Shown here: positions 44,464 through 53,989 of the stretch, one piece after another
Layout of the letters: every line of letters begins with the position of its first letter
Numbering within the stretch: position 1 is the first letter of the stretch
Assembly: GCA_937123825.1 (NCBI GenBank)
Contig: CAKZKQ010000582.1
Span: 1-64,000, forward strand
DNA: 64,000 nt
Reading direction: 5' to 3'
Origin: an uncultured Pseudomonadota bacterium
GTDB taxonomy: Bacteria > Myxococcota_A > Bradymonadia > Bradymonadales > GCA-2716585
The notes under the pieces: model-generated
What the model was told of the DNA's origin: nothing
Database searches by the model: none
What the model saw: only the letters and a program-made list of their open reading frames with translations
Translations under genes and position numbers: made by a program

Positions 44464-47400
44464 ATGCACAAGTTCACCGCCGCGCCCCTGACCGCGCTGG
44501 CATTCATCATCCTTGGCCTGAGCACACTGGCCGGTTGCTTCTCTGACGACGCCCAACTGGCCGACCGAGTCTGCCAAAGCGACGACGATTGTGACCCGCG
44601 GCGCGCCTGCATCAGCGGTGTGTGTGTGGTGCCAGAAGCCACCATGCAGAGCATCTGCCGAGGCAACGTCCTGGTGACGCTGCGCGCCACATGCGCCGAC
44701 TACAACTGCACCGATACCGTGGTTGAGACCTTCAGCCAACAAGACTGCAGTGCACCACCACCGCCCGAATGCCGCAACGACTCTCTGGTCGAGTTCCGCG
44801 CAGGGGTGTGCAACCCCGAAGCCGGGATCTGCGAATACCCCGAGCGCTCGCGCACCGATTGCAACGCCGATGTGCTGCGCTGCGAAGAAGACACCCTGAT
44901 CACCGAACAGGGCAACGGCTGTCTGGTTGAGGAGCGCCGCTGCGACTACATCCCCACAGAAGAAAACTGCCTTGAGCGCGAACCCTTCTGTGATCCCGGC
45001 TCACCCGATCTGGCCGTCATCCCACAGTACAACCCCGAAGTCCCCGCGTGCGACCCCGTCGCGTTGTCGTGCCGCACACAAGACTACAAATACCTCAACT
45101 GTAGCCAACCTCAGACCTCCTGCTCTGGCGACACGCTGATCACCAACCCCGCAGGAACATGTCAGAGCGGTGCCTGCATCCCCACGGGCAACGAAGAGCC
45201 CACTGAAACCGACTGCACCCGCGTCCCCAACCCACAGTGCGACGATGACATCCTGACGGTCTTTGGCTCGGGAGGGTCTTGCGATCCAGACCAGGGCCGC
45301 TGTGTCTATGATGACTTCTCGGTGACCGACTGCGAAGAACCCACCGCCACCTGCAATGGAGACAACTCCATCATCCGCGAAGACGGAGAGTGCAACGCCG
45401 CCGTGGGAAGGTGTGTCTATGACGACGATGACGTCGTCACCACCGACTGCGCACAGGCACCGCCATCGTTCTGTCAGGAGGGCAACCCCCGCAACCTCTT
45501 TGAGTACCCCAGCGGCGGCTCGTGCGACGACAACACTGGCCTTTGCCAATACCCACAGCCGCGCCTGTTCGACTGCGGCCAAAACGTCAATATCTGTATT
45601 GGAGACACCTCCATCAACCGCAGTCAAGGCCGCTGCGTCAACAACGCCTGCTTCTACAATGAAACCCGCACCCAATGCGACGTGGTGCCAGAGGCAGTCT
45701 GTAATGGAGAGCTGGCGCTGAACTTCTCGGCGCCAGGTGCCTGCAATGAAGAATTTGGCATCTGCGACTACGGCCAGACCATTCAAGAGACCCGCTGCAT
45801 CACAGAGCCTTTTTGCCGCAGCAACGCCCTCTTCCAACCTCTGGCTCGCGTGTGCACCGTCGAAGACGACGAGGCGCTGTGCAACTATCGGCTGGTGGCC
45901 GACTGCAACACTGCCCCGGGCAACCAATGCGACGGCAACACCCAAATCCGCTTTGATGGAAGTGGCGTCTGTGACGCCCAGGAAGGGTGCAACTTTGATG
46001 AAGTGCGCAAAGAACAAGCCTGCGCAGCCTGCGTTGCCCCCAACGCACAATGCGTCTTGCCCGGCTTTGTCTACATCGACCCGCCAGAGGCTTTTGAAGC
46101 CGGCAACCCTCGCAACGACACTGTCAGCACAGAAGTCCCCGGCGAGTTTGTCATCGCCTCCACCGAAACCACGCGCGGCCAGATCGAAGCGCTCATCGAC
46201 GAAGGGTTCTTGACCGAAGATGACCTGCCAGAGCCTCACCCGCAGTGCCCAGAAGAGAGCTGCCCAGTCACCAACATCTCCTGGCTCCAAGCGGTGCGCT
46301 ACGCCAACGCGCAGTCCGCCTCGGAGGACCTGAGCCCCTGTTATGACCCCCGCGGTCTGGTCATCGGCGGCAAAGACGGCAACCCCTACCTCTGTGAGGG
46401 CTACCGACTGCCCACCGAGGCCGAATGGGAGTTCGCCTATCGCGCTGAAGAAAACACCGATTGGCATTGCGGCGATGACATTGGTTGTGTGGAGGAGATC
46501 GCCTGGTTCCGGATCAACTCCGGTGGCCGCCCCCAAAGCGTCGCCAAGAGAGAGGCCAACGCATTTGGCATCTTTGACATGGCGGGCAACGCCAGCGAAT
46601 GGGTCCACGACGTCTACGCCCAGAACCAAAGCGGAGGCCTGGAACCCTACGGCCCCACCAACGGCCCCACCCGCGCTTTGCGTGGCGGCTCGTGGAGCAG
46701 CACCGCAGAGGCCGTCCGCGCCTTTGAGCGCGATGATCACCCCGCAAACGAGCCTCAAGAAGAAGCGACCGTTCGCTTGGTTCGCTCCCTTCAACCCATG
46801 CGACCCAACGTCTGCACCGTCGATCCCTTCAGCGGCCGCGCCCAGCTCAAGGTCCAGACCGGGCGCACCCAGTGTGTGCGCACCCCCGGTGTCCCCTGCA
46901 TCCGCCAGGAAGAGACCATCACCTGCCCACTGGGATGCCTCAATGGCCAGTGCCTGACACAATCGCCCATCAATGACATTCCGTTGGCGCTGGTCTACGA
47001 AGATGATGATTTTGACATCGCGCAGCCCGTCGACATGACCTTTGTGGTCATCAACAGCCGCACCTCCAGCACCGGCGACATCAAGGATCCCGACAACTCC
47101 AACACCGTCACCCTCTCGCATGACTTCTGGATGATGGAGACTGAGGTCACCATTGAACAGTTCTATGCCCTGGACATCGAGTTTGAACGCGGTGGTGAAG
47201 AAGCCGAAGATGAAGCGGCTCGCATTACAGAAGGCGCCCTCCGGTGCGGCCGAGGCGTCAGAGCCGCGATCGGTGGTCAATGCGCCCGTTTGCCCATGTA
47301 CGCCGTCACCCGTCAGGAAGCCGCCCTGTACGCCAACAACCTGACCAGGGCCCACAACAACAGCGTCAACGGTCCTTCTCCTGCGCTTCAGGAGTGCTAC

Positions 47401-48843
47401 GACGACAACGGCGAGCTTGTCCCTGATCTTGGCGGCAATCCCTACCTGTGCACCGGCTACCGGTTGCCGACCGAGGCTGAGTGGGAAATCGCCTACCGCG
47501 GCGGCAGCACCACCGAATGGTACTGCGGCGACGACAATGACTGCATCATCGACAGCACCTGGAACCGCGCCACGAGCCCGGAGTTCATCGACGGAGACTG
47601 CCCGGTCATCAAAGACCTGTTGCCGCCTTTCAACAGCGGCAACAACTGCATGATGCCCAAAGACGTGGCCACCACCGCCCCCAACGCCTTTGGCCTCTAC
47701 GACATGGCTGGCAATGTCAGCGAATGGATCCACGAGGCAGGCCCCAAGGACATCACCGAGCGCCCCGCTGGGATCGATCCCTTTGAAGATGAACAGGGTC
47801 AATTCCACATGGCCCGAGGCGGCAACTGGTTCAGCAGCAGCGATGTCCTCAAAGCCTACGAACGCCAGGAACTGGAAGTGGGCCAGGCCGACGACGACAT
47901 CAGCGAGATGCTCGCCTTGCTCGGCACAGGCTTCCGACTGGTGCGCACCATTCCCTACGACAACCCCGCGCTGACGCGGATTTCCGCCAGAGAAGACCCC
48001 AGCGGAACGTTTGAGGTCAGCCGGGACTACGACATCGGCGTCTTTGAAATCACCCAGGAACAGTTTGAGACCGTCACAGGCAGCAACAACACCGTCTTTG
48101 AGGGCTGCGGCGGGGAGGACGGCGGTTGCCCGGCGGACAACGTCTCATGGCTCGATGCCATTGGGTTTGCCAACGCCCTCTCGCTGCGAAACGGCCTGCG
48201 TCCTTGCTACGACACCTCGACGGGCCGCGTGGTCGGCGTCGAAGACGACAACCCCTACCTGTGCGAGGGCTACCGACTGCCCACCGAGGCCGAGTGGGAG
48301 ATCGCTTACCGCGCTGGCAGCACCACCGAATGGTACTGCGGCAATGACTCAAGCTGCGTCGAAGACATCGCCATCCACGCCTGCAACTCCTTTGGATTTG
48401 GCCCGTGGTGCAACTGCACACCAGGCATTAGAAACCTCCCCGCGCTGGTGTGCGATGATGATATTGCCCCCAACCAGGACAGCATCTTCTACTGTAGGGA
48501 TCAGGAGATCAACGATGGCGATTACTGCCTGTCCCCCACACAGATCGGCTCAAAAACGCCCAACGCTTTTGGACTCTTTGACATGGCGGGCAACACCAGC
48601 GAGTGGATCCATGACCGCTGGGTCCCCGAGGTGCGACCTGCTGGCGTCGATCCCTTTGGACCCAACCAGACAGAGCCGTGTTTCCCAGAAGTGAACGGGG
48701 AAGATGCCCTCTTCTGTCGCACAGTGCGCGGCGGTTCATGGAGCTCTGGCCCCAACAGCACCACCTTTGACAGCCGCGCTTCAGGCACCGAGACGCTTAG
48801 AGATCCGACCATTGGACTGCGCATTGTTCGCACCGCGCCCTGA
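44464..48843 (+). CDS. Cysteine-rich lipoprotein with three FGE-sulfatase-like domains
   Basis: A 1459-residue lipoprotein. GGAGG eight bases before the ATG; signal ends LAGC. Residues about 30-530 are a run of cysteine-rich units (CxGDxxI...GxCxxxGxCxYD) with dozens of disulfide candidates. Three formylglycine-generating-enzyme folds follow at about 535-775, 855-1165 and 1175-1459, each with GYRLPTEAEWE, FGxxDMAGNxSEWIH and RGGSW or RGGNW. None of the three has the two catalytic cysteines that follow RGGSW in true FGE, so they are probably binding domains, not enzymes. Segments between the domains differ in length. It is 19 bp after the TSP3 lipoprotein gene and probably displayed beside it. 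Confidence 0.9.
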   Translation: MHKFTAAPLTALAFIILGLSTLAGCFSDDAQLADRVCQSDDDCDPRRACISGVCVVPEATMQSICRGNVLVTLRATCADYNCTDTVVETFSQQDCSAPPPPECRNDSLVEFRAGVCNPEAGICEYPERSRTDCNADVLRCEEDTLITEQGNGCLVEERRCDYIPTEENCLEREPFCDPGSPDLAVIPQYNPEVPACDPVALSCRTQDYKYLNCSQPQTSCSGDTLITNPAGTCQSGACIPTGNEEPTETDCTRVPNPQCDDDILTVFGSGGSCDPDQGRCVYDDFSVTDCEEPTATCNGDNSIIREDGECNAAVGRCVYDDDDVVTTDCAQAPPSFCQEGNPRNLFEYPSGGSCDDNTGLCQYPQPRLFDCGQNVNICIGDTSINRSQGRCVNNACFYNETRTQCDVVPEAVCNGELALNFSAPGACNEEFGICDYGQTIQETRCITEPFCRSNALFQPLARVCTVEDDEALCNYRLVADCNTAPGNQCDGNTQIRFDGSGVCDAQEGCNFDEVRKEQACAACVAPNAQCVLPGFVYIDPPEAFEAGNPRNDTVSTEVPGEFVIASTETTRGQIEALIDEGFLTEDDLPEPHPQCPEESCPVTNISWLQAVRYANAQSASEDLSPCYDPRGLVIGGKDGNPYLCEGYRLPTEAEWEFAYRAEENTDWHCGDDIGCVEEIAWFRINSGGRPQSVAKREANAFGIFDMAGNASEWVHDVYAQNQSGGLEPYGPTNGPTRALRGGSWSSTAEAVRAFERDDHPANEPQEEATVRLVRSLQPMRPNVCTVDPFSGRAQLKVQTGRTQCVRTPGVPCIRQEETITCPLGCLNGQCLTQSPINDIPLALVYEDDDFDIAQPVDMTFVVINSRTSSTGDIKDPDNSNTVTLSHDFWMMETEVTIEQFYALDIEFERGGEEAEDEAARITEGALRCGRGVRAAIGGQCARLPMYAVTRQEAALYANNLTRAHNNSVNGPSPALQECYDDNGELVPDLGGNPYLCTGYRLPTEAEWEIAYRGGSTTEWYCGDDNDCIIDSTWNRATSPEFIDGDCPVIKDLLPPFNSGNNCMMPKDVATTAPNAFGLYDMAGNVSEWIHEAGPKDITERPAGIDPFEDEQGQFHMARGGNWFSSSDVLKAYERQELEVGQADDDISEMLALLGTGFRLVRTIPYDNPALTRISAREDPSGTFEVSRDYDIGVFEITQEQFETVTGSNNTVFEGCGGEDGGCPADNVSWLDAIGFANALSLRNGLRPCYDTSTGRVVGVEDDNPYLCEGYRLPTEAEWEIAYRAGSTTEWYCGNDSSCVEDIAIHACNSFGFGPWCNCTPGIRNLPALVCDDDIAPNQDSIFYCRDQEINDGDYCLSPTQIGSKTPNAFGLFDMAGNTSEWIHDRWVPEVRPAGVDPFGPNQTEPCFPEVNGEDALFCRTVRGGSWSSGPNSTTFDSRASGTETLRDPTIGLRIVRTAP

Positions 48844-48911
48844 GCCCACCAGCCAGGGCTCCGTAAGGGACCCCAGAGCGTGACCTCTGGCCCCCAAAGG
48901 GAGACAACGCC

Positions 48912-49928
48912 ATGAGACAATCCAACCCCACCATCGCCGCCCTTGTGGCCTTTGCCGCGGCCATGCTCCTGGTGTGCAACCCGCTGGCGGCTCAGGACGA
49001 CAAGATCGTCGAGTTGACCCCTGCCCAAGAGGACAAAATGGCCCAGGGGCGCGCGGCCTACAAAGACGGCGACTTTGAAAAAGCCGCCGGGCTCTACGAC
49101 GAAGCCATCGCGCTTGGGCCCTTCAACCTGGGCTACCTCAACAAAGGGCGCTCGCTGCAGCGCGCCGGCAAATGCGATGAGGCCGCCGAGGCGCTGCGCG
49201 CCTTGCTCAAGGCCCCAGTCCTGGCCGAACCCGCCCCCGACACCATCCGCGGCGCCATGAGCCGCTACATGGAAGAACTGAGCCGAACCTGTCAGGGCAC
49301 GCTGACTGTCGAGTGCGATCCCGGCGACGCGCTGCTGAACTTTGCCCAGGAAGACGCCGGGATGCTCGACGCGCGCGAAGACACCGAGATGCCCGACATC
49401 ATGTGCGGCAAAGCGGTGCGTCTGGCCCCCGGACGTTACACCATCGAGGCCACCGCGCACGACCAACGCAAACTCTACGAGGTCGAGGTCAAAGGCGTCG
49501 ACGAGGCGCTGGTGGTCGTGGCCATCTCGGCCAACCCCGAGACGCAGATCGTCGTCAAAGAGATCACCGGCGGCCCCGATCCCATGGTCGTTGTCGGCTG
49601 GAGCACGCTGGGCTTTGGCGCCCTTTCAGTCGCCAGCGGCGTCACCTTCAGCATCCTGCTCAACCAGAACAACAAAGAGATCGACACCCTGGCCAACCAA
49701 CCCGTCATCCAGCGCAACGAGATCGATGACCTGCGCTCCAACGGCGACCTCTTTGAAACCCTGCAATTTGTCGGATATGCGGCGGGCATCGCAGGCATCG
49801 CCACTGGGTTGACGCTCCTCTACCTGCATGAAGACGCCTCCGAAGAAGATCCCAACAGCGGAGCCACGGCGCTGAGCCCCTGGGTCGGCCCCGATCAGGT
49901 CGGCGCCGTCTGGAGCATCACTTACTGA
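48912..49928 (+). CDS. Exported TPR protein with PEGA-like domain and membrane helices
   Basis: A 338-residue exported protein. An N-terminal signal (ending NPLAAQDD) is followed by two or three TPR-like helices (residues about 40-115; GRAAYKDGDFEKAAGLYDEAI), a small beta domain with two cysteines and a PGRYTIEATAHDQRKLYEV strand, resembling PEGA domains, to about 210. Two hydrophobic helices lie near 216-235 and 275-298 with a polar loop between. GGGAG seven bases before the ATG. It is the last of the four-gene cluster, ending at a bidirectional terminator. Such TPR/PEGA proteins often accompany myxobacterial kinases; it could assemble or couple the surface lipoproteins. Confidence 0.8.
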   Translation: MRQSNPTIAALVAFAAAMLLVCNPLAAQDDKIVELTPAQEDKMAQGRAAYKDGDFEKAAGLYDEAIALGPFNLGYLNKGRSLQRAGKCDEAAEALRALLKAPVLAEPAPDTIRGAMSRYMEELSRTCQGTLTVECDPGDALLNFAQEDAGMLDAREDTEMPDIMCGKAVRLAPGRYTIEATAHDQRKLYEVEVKGVDEALVVVAISANPETQIVVKEITGGPDPMVVVGWSTLGFGALSVASGVTFSILLNQNNKEIDTLANQPVIQRNEIDDLRSNGDLFETLQFVGYAAGIAGIATGLTLLYLHEDASEEDPNSGATALSPWVGPDQVGAVWSITY

Positions 49929-50006
49929 AAGGCTCACAGAAGGTGGCCCACAACATCTCTGTGTGTTGGCCCCGAACTTCGGCAACTCAAACCATTCAAA
50001 AACGTC

Positions 50007-50053
50007 AAAGGCCGCTGCCACGTTTGAAGCTCAAACGCAGGCCAGCGGCCTTT
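50007..50053. terminator. Bidirectional terminator
   Basis: An 11-bp perfect outer stem, AAAGGCCGCTG/CAGCGGCCTTT, and an inner 7-bp stem, CGTTTGA/TCAAACG, lie between two genes that converge (48912-49928 plus, 50077-51186 minus). A and T ends on both sides fit use in both directions. Confidence 0.85.
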
Positions 50054-50076
50054 AAACCATGGGCATGAAGACAGAC

Positions 50077-51186
50077 TCAGCTCTGGGCGTCTTCTTCTGC
50101 GCGAATGGAGCCCAGGCGCTCATAGTGGCGATAACCCATCTGGGAGAGCGTCTCCGGGGGTGCCAGGCCGATGTCCACCAGGGTCTTGGTCCCGTAGGTC
50201 CCGGCCAGTACCGGCGGGCTGTACGCCTTGATGGCCTCCTGGGACAGGAAGGGCTCCATGGGGAAGAGCATCTGGTGAGCGTGCAAGTGGATGAAGTGCG
50301 CCATCGACACGCGCGAGTAACCCGGGTCGCCGGGCGCCTTGATGACGTGCGGCGTGGCCAGGAACGCCCCCCCGGTGAGGATCTCAAGCTGCTGGCCCAC
50401 CTGGGCCACGATGCAACCCGCCGGAGCCTTGCCCTGGACCATCTGCCCGTTGGGGTGCTCGGCGCTGGGGCGAGTGCGCAGGTAGAGGCCACAGTCATCA
50501 TCGGGGCGGCCACACCAGTCGCCTTGCGGAGTGATGAAGCGCCCGCCGGGCAAGAGCGTCAGGAGGTTGAAGTCGGTGTGCTCTTCACCCCAGAGGATGC
50601 CGGTGTTGACCTGATCGGCACCAAGCGGCAGGTAACGCAAGGAGCGCGTCACGTGCGGACCGCCGTCGACCCGCAACTCAAAGGTGTAGGGCTTCATGCC
50701 CAGCGCCTGAGCCGCGCCGCGCAGCAGCGACAACCCCACCTCGTGGAGCTGATGGCCGATGTTCATGTAGTGGCTACGGAAGGCGTCGTTGCCCTCGGGC
50801 CAGATGTTGTCGCAGTAGACCTGGGGGTACTGCGCGGCGGCCACAGGGTCGAGCTTCTCGGGCGCCACAAAGTAGCATTCCTTGAAGTCAGGCTGGCCAC
50901 CGGCCACAACGGCGCGCTCGGTGTTGGGCGGCGTCCAACCGCGCTGGAACCACAGATCGGGCCGCGAGAGCGCTTCTTTGTCCGCGGTCGGCTGCGACGT
51001 AAAGTCCAGCAGGGCCCGGTAGAAGGCGTCGAGTTCTTCTTTTTCGATGCCGTGGTTGCGAATGTAGACCAGTCCATACACCCCGAAAGCCTCTTTGAGG
51101 GCATCGGTGGCGCCCTGACGGCGCGCTTTGTTGGGGTGGTTGAGGTCCTGGAGGTCTACGATGGGGATCTGGGGCGTGTCACTCAT
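50077..51186 (-). CDS. Fe(II)/2-oxoglutarate dioxygenase, isopenicillin N synthase-like
   Basis: A 369-residue cytoplasmic oxygenase. The N-terminal DIOX_N region (IPIVDLQDLNH, then EAFGVYGLVYIRNHGI) precedes the double-stranded beta-helix with Fe ligands HTD (EEHTDFNLLTLL) and a distal His in ATPHVIKAPG, and an RVS 2-oxoglutarate-binding RxS-type motif (YSRVSMAHF). Such enzymes hydroxylate, desaturate or cyclise small molecules; the substrate is unknown. Start ATG 51186; the ribosome binding site is weak. It is monocistronic and convergent with the TPR gene, with the methyltransferase lipoprotein diverging upstream across a 259-bp gap without features. Confidence 0.9.
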   Translation of the reverse strand: MSDTPQIPIVDLQDLNHPNKARRQGATDALKEAFGVYGLVYIRNHGIEKEELDAFYRALLDFTSQPTADKEALSRPDLWFQRGWTPPNTERAVVAGGQPDFKECYFVAPEKLDPVAAAQYPQVYCDNIWPEGNDAFRSHYMNIGHQLHEVGLSLLRGAAQALGMKPYTFELRVDGGPHVTRSLRYLPLGADQVNTGILWGEEHTDFNLLTLLPGGRFITPQGDWCGRPDDDCGLYLRTRPSAEHPNGQMVQGKAPAGCIVAQVGQQLEILTGGAFLATPHVIKAPGDPGYSRVSMAHFIHLHAHQMLFPMEPFLSQEAIKAYSPPVLAGTYGTKTLVDIGLAPPETLSQMGYRHYERLGSIRAEEDAQS

Positions 51187-51445
51187 GGTCGTCTGCCTGT
51201 CGGTCCATCACAATCCAATGATCAGCGTTCACTGATCGGGCCATAACTGTAAACATGGCCTATACCACGCCCACTGCACGTGGCCAACACCGACATCGAC
51301 AATCCCACGATTTGCTCCCCCCTGCCCGTCCTCAGCAACCATACGCCACCAGGGCGCCGCTTGAATCGATCGGCCCAATGCATCCAAAGTACACCCGTCA
51401 ATAACCCCGTGCCGGTTTGCCCCCCCAAACCCGCCCACCCCTTGG

Positions 51446-52219
51446 ATGCCCATGCGCCCGATCACACGCCTCTGTGCGGCCTTTATTCTGTCTTCTGGAC
51501 TGCTCGCCTGCTCCAGCACCCCCTCGCCTGCGCCCGACGCAGCGCCGGAGGCGGCGCAGCCCGCCTCCAAGCCCGCCTCTGCCCCCACAACCGCCAAACC
51601 CGACAAAGGCTCCAAAGCCTTCTGGGACGGCGTCTACGACCGCCAGGAGTATGTCTACGGCGTTGAACCCAACGTCTTTTTTGCCGAACAACTGGCCAAA
51701 CTCCCCGTCGGTACGGTCTTGCTGCCTGCCGAAGGCGAGGGGCGCAACGCCGTCTGGGCCGCCAAGGCGGGCTGGAGCGTTGAGGCTTTTGACATCAGCC
51801 CCGTGGCCAAAAACAAGGCCATGAAGCTGGCTGCCGACAAAGGTGCTGAGATCACCTACAACGTGGCCGACTTTGCCGATCCAAAGCTGGGAGAGGAACG
51901 CTTTGACGCCATCGGGCTGGTCTACGCCCACATGCCGCCCAAAGTGCGCGACGCGGGCATGAAGCATCTGGCTGCCGCGCTCAAACCCGGCGGCGTCATC
52001 ATCCTGGAGGGCTTTAGCCCAGCGCACATCGAACTTGAGACCCCCTTTGGACCCAAGTCCGTTGAGGTGCTCTACACCCAGGAGCTGCTGAGGGCCGCGC
52101 TGCCGGGCTTTGAAATGCTGATCCTTGAAGATGCTCAGATTGAGCTTGATGAGGGCTACCACCAGGGCAAGGCCGCCGTCATCCGCATGGTCGCCCGCAA
52201 GCCGCAGGCCAAACCCTGA
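51446..52219 (+). CDS. Exported lipoprotein with class I SAM-methyltransferase domain
   Basis: A 257-residue protein with a clear lipoprotein signal (ILSSGLLAC, Cys22) and an Ala/Pro linker to residue 53. The rest is a methyltransferase of the TehB/thiopurine-type small class I group: FWDGVYDRQEYVYGVEPN, motif I LPAEGEGRNAVWAA, EAFDISPVA, then a conserved YAHMPPKVRD and LKPGGVIILEG. No other start lies at the domain boundary, so export seems real. SAM outside the cytoplasm would be required for activity, which is unusual. The ATG at 51446 or six bases later both fit. It converges with a lipoprotein gene one base away. Confidence 0.8.
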   Translation: MPMRPITRLCAAFILSSGLLACSSTPSPAPDAAPEAAQPASKPASAPTTAKPDKGSKAFWDGVYDRQEYVYGVEPNVFFAEQLAKLPVGTVLLPAEGEGRNAVWAAKAGWSVEAFDISPVAKNKAMKLAADKGAEITYNVADFADPKLGEERFDAIGLVYAHMPPKVRDAGMKHLAAALKPGGVIILEGFSPAHIELETPFGPKSVEVLYTQELLRAALPGFEMLILEDAQIELDEGYHQGKAAVIRMVARKPQAKP

Positions 52220-52220
52220 C

Positions 52221-53684
52221 TCACTTGCAGGCGTAGACCTGACCCCCGGCGACCTGGTTGGCCACAACCTCCAGGCCATCGTCCCCCGCTTCAAGGTCGG
52301 TGGCAAAGAAGGCCACCAACTCCACCCCGTCCACGACAAAGCCCACGGCGGTGAAACGGCCCTCAAAGAGGGTCGAGAAGCGCACCTTCTGACCGTTGAC
52401 CACGTCGAAAGCCAACTGCCCCTCAGGCACGGCGATGTCAAAGTGCTTCAGCGCCGCGTCAAACTGCTGCGTTTGAAGCTCCGTCATGTTGGAGCGGCCG
52501 ACCAACTCAAAGACCTTGGCGTCCTGCTCGAACTCGACCACATCCTGGGCATCAAGCGTCAGGCGCCACGGCTCGTCTTCATCACACTGGCCGCCCACAC
52601 ACGCAAAGACAAAGCCGTCGTCAATCAGCGCCACGGGGGTCAACTGGCCGTGCTCAAAGACGCCACCGACCTGGGCGTCTCCCACAAAGAACTCGATCCA
52701 GATGTAGCGCGCCTCAAAGAATCCAGGCTCGGGCTCAGCGTCATCGGTGATGATCTCGTGGATGGCGATGGTCTGATCCTGGATGAACTCAAAGACGGTC
52801 ACCCGCTTGTTCATGCCCCGATGATACGCCGTCCCGTGCGGGATAAAGATGCTCTCATCAAGCCCCATCCACGCCAGATGCACACTGGCCAGGAAGGCAA
52901 ACTGTTCTTTTTGAACCTCGGACCACTCGTACCACGCAGGATCCTCCCAGGACACAATCCCCACACCATCTTCAGCAAAGCGGGGCAGCGTCCGGAGTTG
53001 ATATCCCTGGTCCACCACAGACCAGCCTTCGATCTGACACATCTTCACATCATCGCCGATGCCTTCGACGTCGCATCCCCAGTACTCCGTGTCATTGATC
53101 ATGCCCACCACTTCCAAGGTGTCCCGCTTGAAGATCAGAGATTTTTCAAAGCCAAAGTGGTAGAAGGCGATGACATCCAAACTCGCACCGCCCTCGTCGA
53201 CCCGGTAGTAGTCCACCTGGCCGCCATCGGCTTCGTCGAGCACCTCACCCAGGCTCCCCTCACCAAGCCCAAAGAGAGAAGAGGTGATGAGGATCTGTTG
53301 AGCGCGCACAGGGGATATGCGCATGCTGGCCAGCTCCTCCTTCAGATGAACCTCGTAAGTGATGGTCTTGAGGACCGCAAAGATGTCCACCAACGGAACC
53401 GTGTGCTCTGGAGTGCACAGCGCACCCTCAATAAAGGGCTCGCTGTACTCCAGAAGACCGCAGTCAGGGTCAAAGAACGCACACTCTACGTCCTGCTCAC
53501 AAACGCCATTGGCATAGAGACCTTTCTGCTCACACACGTCGGTCAGGTCATCGCCCTTGCCACCGCGCACATCGCCGACCGCGTCGCCCGATGACCCCTC
53601 CTGTGCGTCTTGAACGTCACCACCACAAGCCTGCGAGGCAAACACCATCAGCCCCAACACCAACATCATCATCCAATTCTTCAT
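52221..53684 (-). CDS. Hypothetical lipoprotein, cysteine pairs at N-terminus
   Basis: A 487-residue lipoprotein. I chose the ATG at 53684, giving MKNWMMMLVLGLMVFASQAC; the frame opens earlier without a signal. A GKGDDLTD stretch and cysteines (VCEQ, VCEQDVEC, DCG) follow, a pattern seen in other Myxococcota lipoproteins. The remainder, about residues 70-480, is an acidic beta-rich domain with two repeats of a FEHG/VALIDDGFVFACVGGQC type strand pattern. I recognise no family or catalytic motif. The gene ends one base from the methyltransferase gene, in opposite direction, with no space for a separate terminator. Confidence 0.7.
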   Translation of the reverse strand: MKNWMMMLVLGLMVFASQACGGDVQDAQEGSSGDAVGDVRGGKGDDLTDVCEQKGLYANGVCEQDVECAFFDPDCGLLEYSEPFIEGALCTPEHTVPLVDIFAVLKTITYEVHLKEELASMRISPVRAQQILITSSLFGLGEGSLGEVLDEADGGQVDYYRVDEGGASLDVIAFYHFGFEKSLIFKRDTLEVVGMINDTEYWGCDVEGIGDDVKMCQIEGWSVVDQGYQLRTLPRFAEDGVGIVSWEDPAWYEWSEVQKEQFAFLASVHLAWMGLDESIFIPHGTAYHRGMNKRVTVFEFIQDQTIAIHEIITDDAEPEPGFFEARYIWIEFFVGDAQVGGVFEHGQLTPVALIDDGFVFACVGGQCDEDEPWRLTLDAQDVVEFEQDAKVFELVGRSNMTELQTQQFDAALKHFDIAVPEGQLAFDVVNGQKVRFSTLFEGRFTAVGFVVDGVELVAFFATDLEAGDDGLEVVANQVAGGQVYACK

Positions 53685-53841
53685 CGGCCTCGCCTCTGGG
53701 TTCAGAACCAAACGCGAACAACGTTCGCAAATATGGAAAACGATGTAACCCATAACCCCACGCAAAGCCAAGCAAAACAGCGAACATCATTCGCTTTTTA
53801 TTCTTTTTTCTTGTCCCAACCCCCTGAAACAAGCCCTCAAA

Positions 53842-53875
53842 CACAAAAACGGCGCCTCTCAATGAGAGACACCGT
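53842..53875 (-). terminator. Rho-independent terminator for the M20 dipeptidase gene
   Basis: On the minus strand an imperfect 12-bp stem, ACGGTGTCTCTC/GAGAGGCGCCGT with a 3-nt loop, is followed by five T. It is about 115 bases beyond the stop at 53990. Nothing else is seen in 53685-53989. Confidence 0.75.
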
Positions 53876-53989
53876 CGTTCAAACCCCAAAATCGGCCTAT
53901 GGCGTCAGGCAATGGCCACACTCAAGCCGTCGCCCAGAGCATGCGCATATCCGCGCGCTCGACAAACGGCCCATGCGCTCATCGCGCGA

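Noticed and set aside
45001..47808. 935-residue minus-strand frame opposite the triple-FGE gene
   Set aside because: Antisense shadow; the plus strand carries signal, cysteine units and FGE folds.
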